NCBI GenBank assembly: GCA_018400335.1
Contig: JAGYMT010000127.1
Location: 1 to 6,079, forward strand
Length of the DNA stretch: 6,079 bases
Direction of reading: 5' to 3'
Source of the DNA: Kiritimatiellia bacterium
GTDB lineage: Bacteria; Verrucomicrobiota; Kiritimatiellia; JAAZAB01
The number at the start of each line of letters is the position of its first letter. The stretch's first letter is position 1. A model generated the notes under the pieces. It had not been told where the DNA came from. It was given only the letters and a program-made list of their open reading frames with translations, and ran no database searches. Shown one piece after another: positions 5,987 to 6,079 of the stretch. The position numbers were made by a program, and so were the translations under genes.

Positions 5987-6079
5987 TCACCCCTTGCTGA
6001 TTAGACCCTGCTCGAAAAGGTTTGGTAGGGCGAAGACCTCCGGGCGAGCCGTCTCAAATGAAGACGACGACGAACAATT
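5987..6079 (-). CDS. C-terminal fragment of an unidentified gene upstream of queD
   Basis: The minus-strand frame ending in TGA at 5987-5989 is open to the window edge (30 codons), giving a tail that ends EVFALPNLFEQGLISKG. The stop lies 3 bases before the queD start, the same tight packing seen among queD, queE and the kinase gene, which is the main argument that it is coding. One other minus-strand frame is also open for 25 codons, so the open frame alone is weak proof. I do not recognise the sequence; it does not look like the end of QueC or FolE. If it is not coding, this stretch would be the leader of the queDE operon, though no convincing promoter is seen in it. Confidence 0.4.
   Translation of the reverse strand, partial: NCSSSSSFETARPEVFALPNLFEQGLISKG
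5990..5995 (-). promoter_or_regulatory. Ribosome binding site deciding the queD TTG start
   Basis: AAGGGG on the minus strand sits 6 bases before the TTG at 5983 and runs directly into the stop codon of the preceding frame (5987-5989). It supports a rare TTG start for queD; the nearest downstream alternative, a GTG at codon 6, would remove the first beta strand. Confidence 0.6.

Overview
This is a gene-dense stretch of bacterial chromosome, moderately GC-rich by eye, with six recognisable genes plus the tail of a seventh at the right edge. No RNA gene, mobile element or CRISPR array is visible. The gene content (a membrane Ser/Thr kinase of the PknB type with a zinc ribbon, an AmmeMemoRadiSam radical SAM protein, and queuosine-precursor genes) suggests an environmental or anaerobic bacterium. 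The style of the kinase recalls the PVC group (Kiritimatiellota or Lentisphaerota) or a neighbouring lineage, but this is only an impression from protein style and needs a phylogenetic search.

Left block, minus strand (56-1929): an AmmeMemoRadiSam-system radical SAM protein (amrS-like) is followed, through a 4-base ATGA stop/start overlap, by a fumarylacetoacetate hydrolase (FAH) family enzyme. The two must be co-transcribed. A GC-rich hairpin (19-36) lies just beyond the FAH gene.

Middle: a short AT-rich divergent intergenic region (about 1930-2002) holds a perfect 14-bp palindrome and separates amrS from deoB (phosphopentomutase, plus strand, 2003-3178). deoB begins with GTG and has no visible Shine-Dalgarno sequence. 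deoB and the next gene converge with zero intervening bases: their two stop codons form one palindromic hexamer, TGATCA.

Right block, minus strand (3179-6079): an unidentified gene tail, queD, queE and the kinase gene are packed as one operon. The queD TTG start lies 3 bases after the preceding stop, queD and queE share an ATGA overlap, and queE overlaps the kinase gene by 11 bases. QueD and QueE carry out two consecutive steps from dihydroneopterin triphosphate to 7-carboxy-7-deazaguanine on the way to preQ0 and queuosine. The following enzyme, QueC, is not in the window. The kinase is the most unusual protein here: a non-RD (HCD) catalytic loop, a degenerate glycine loop, a CxxC-CxxC zinc ribbon, one membrane helix and an unrecognised C-terminal domain, apparently translated in coupling with queuosine-precursor genes.
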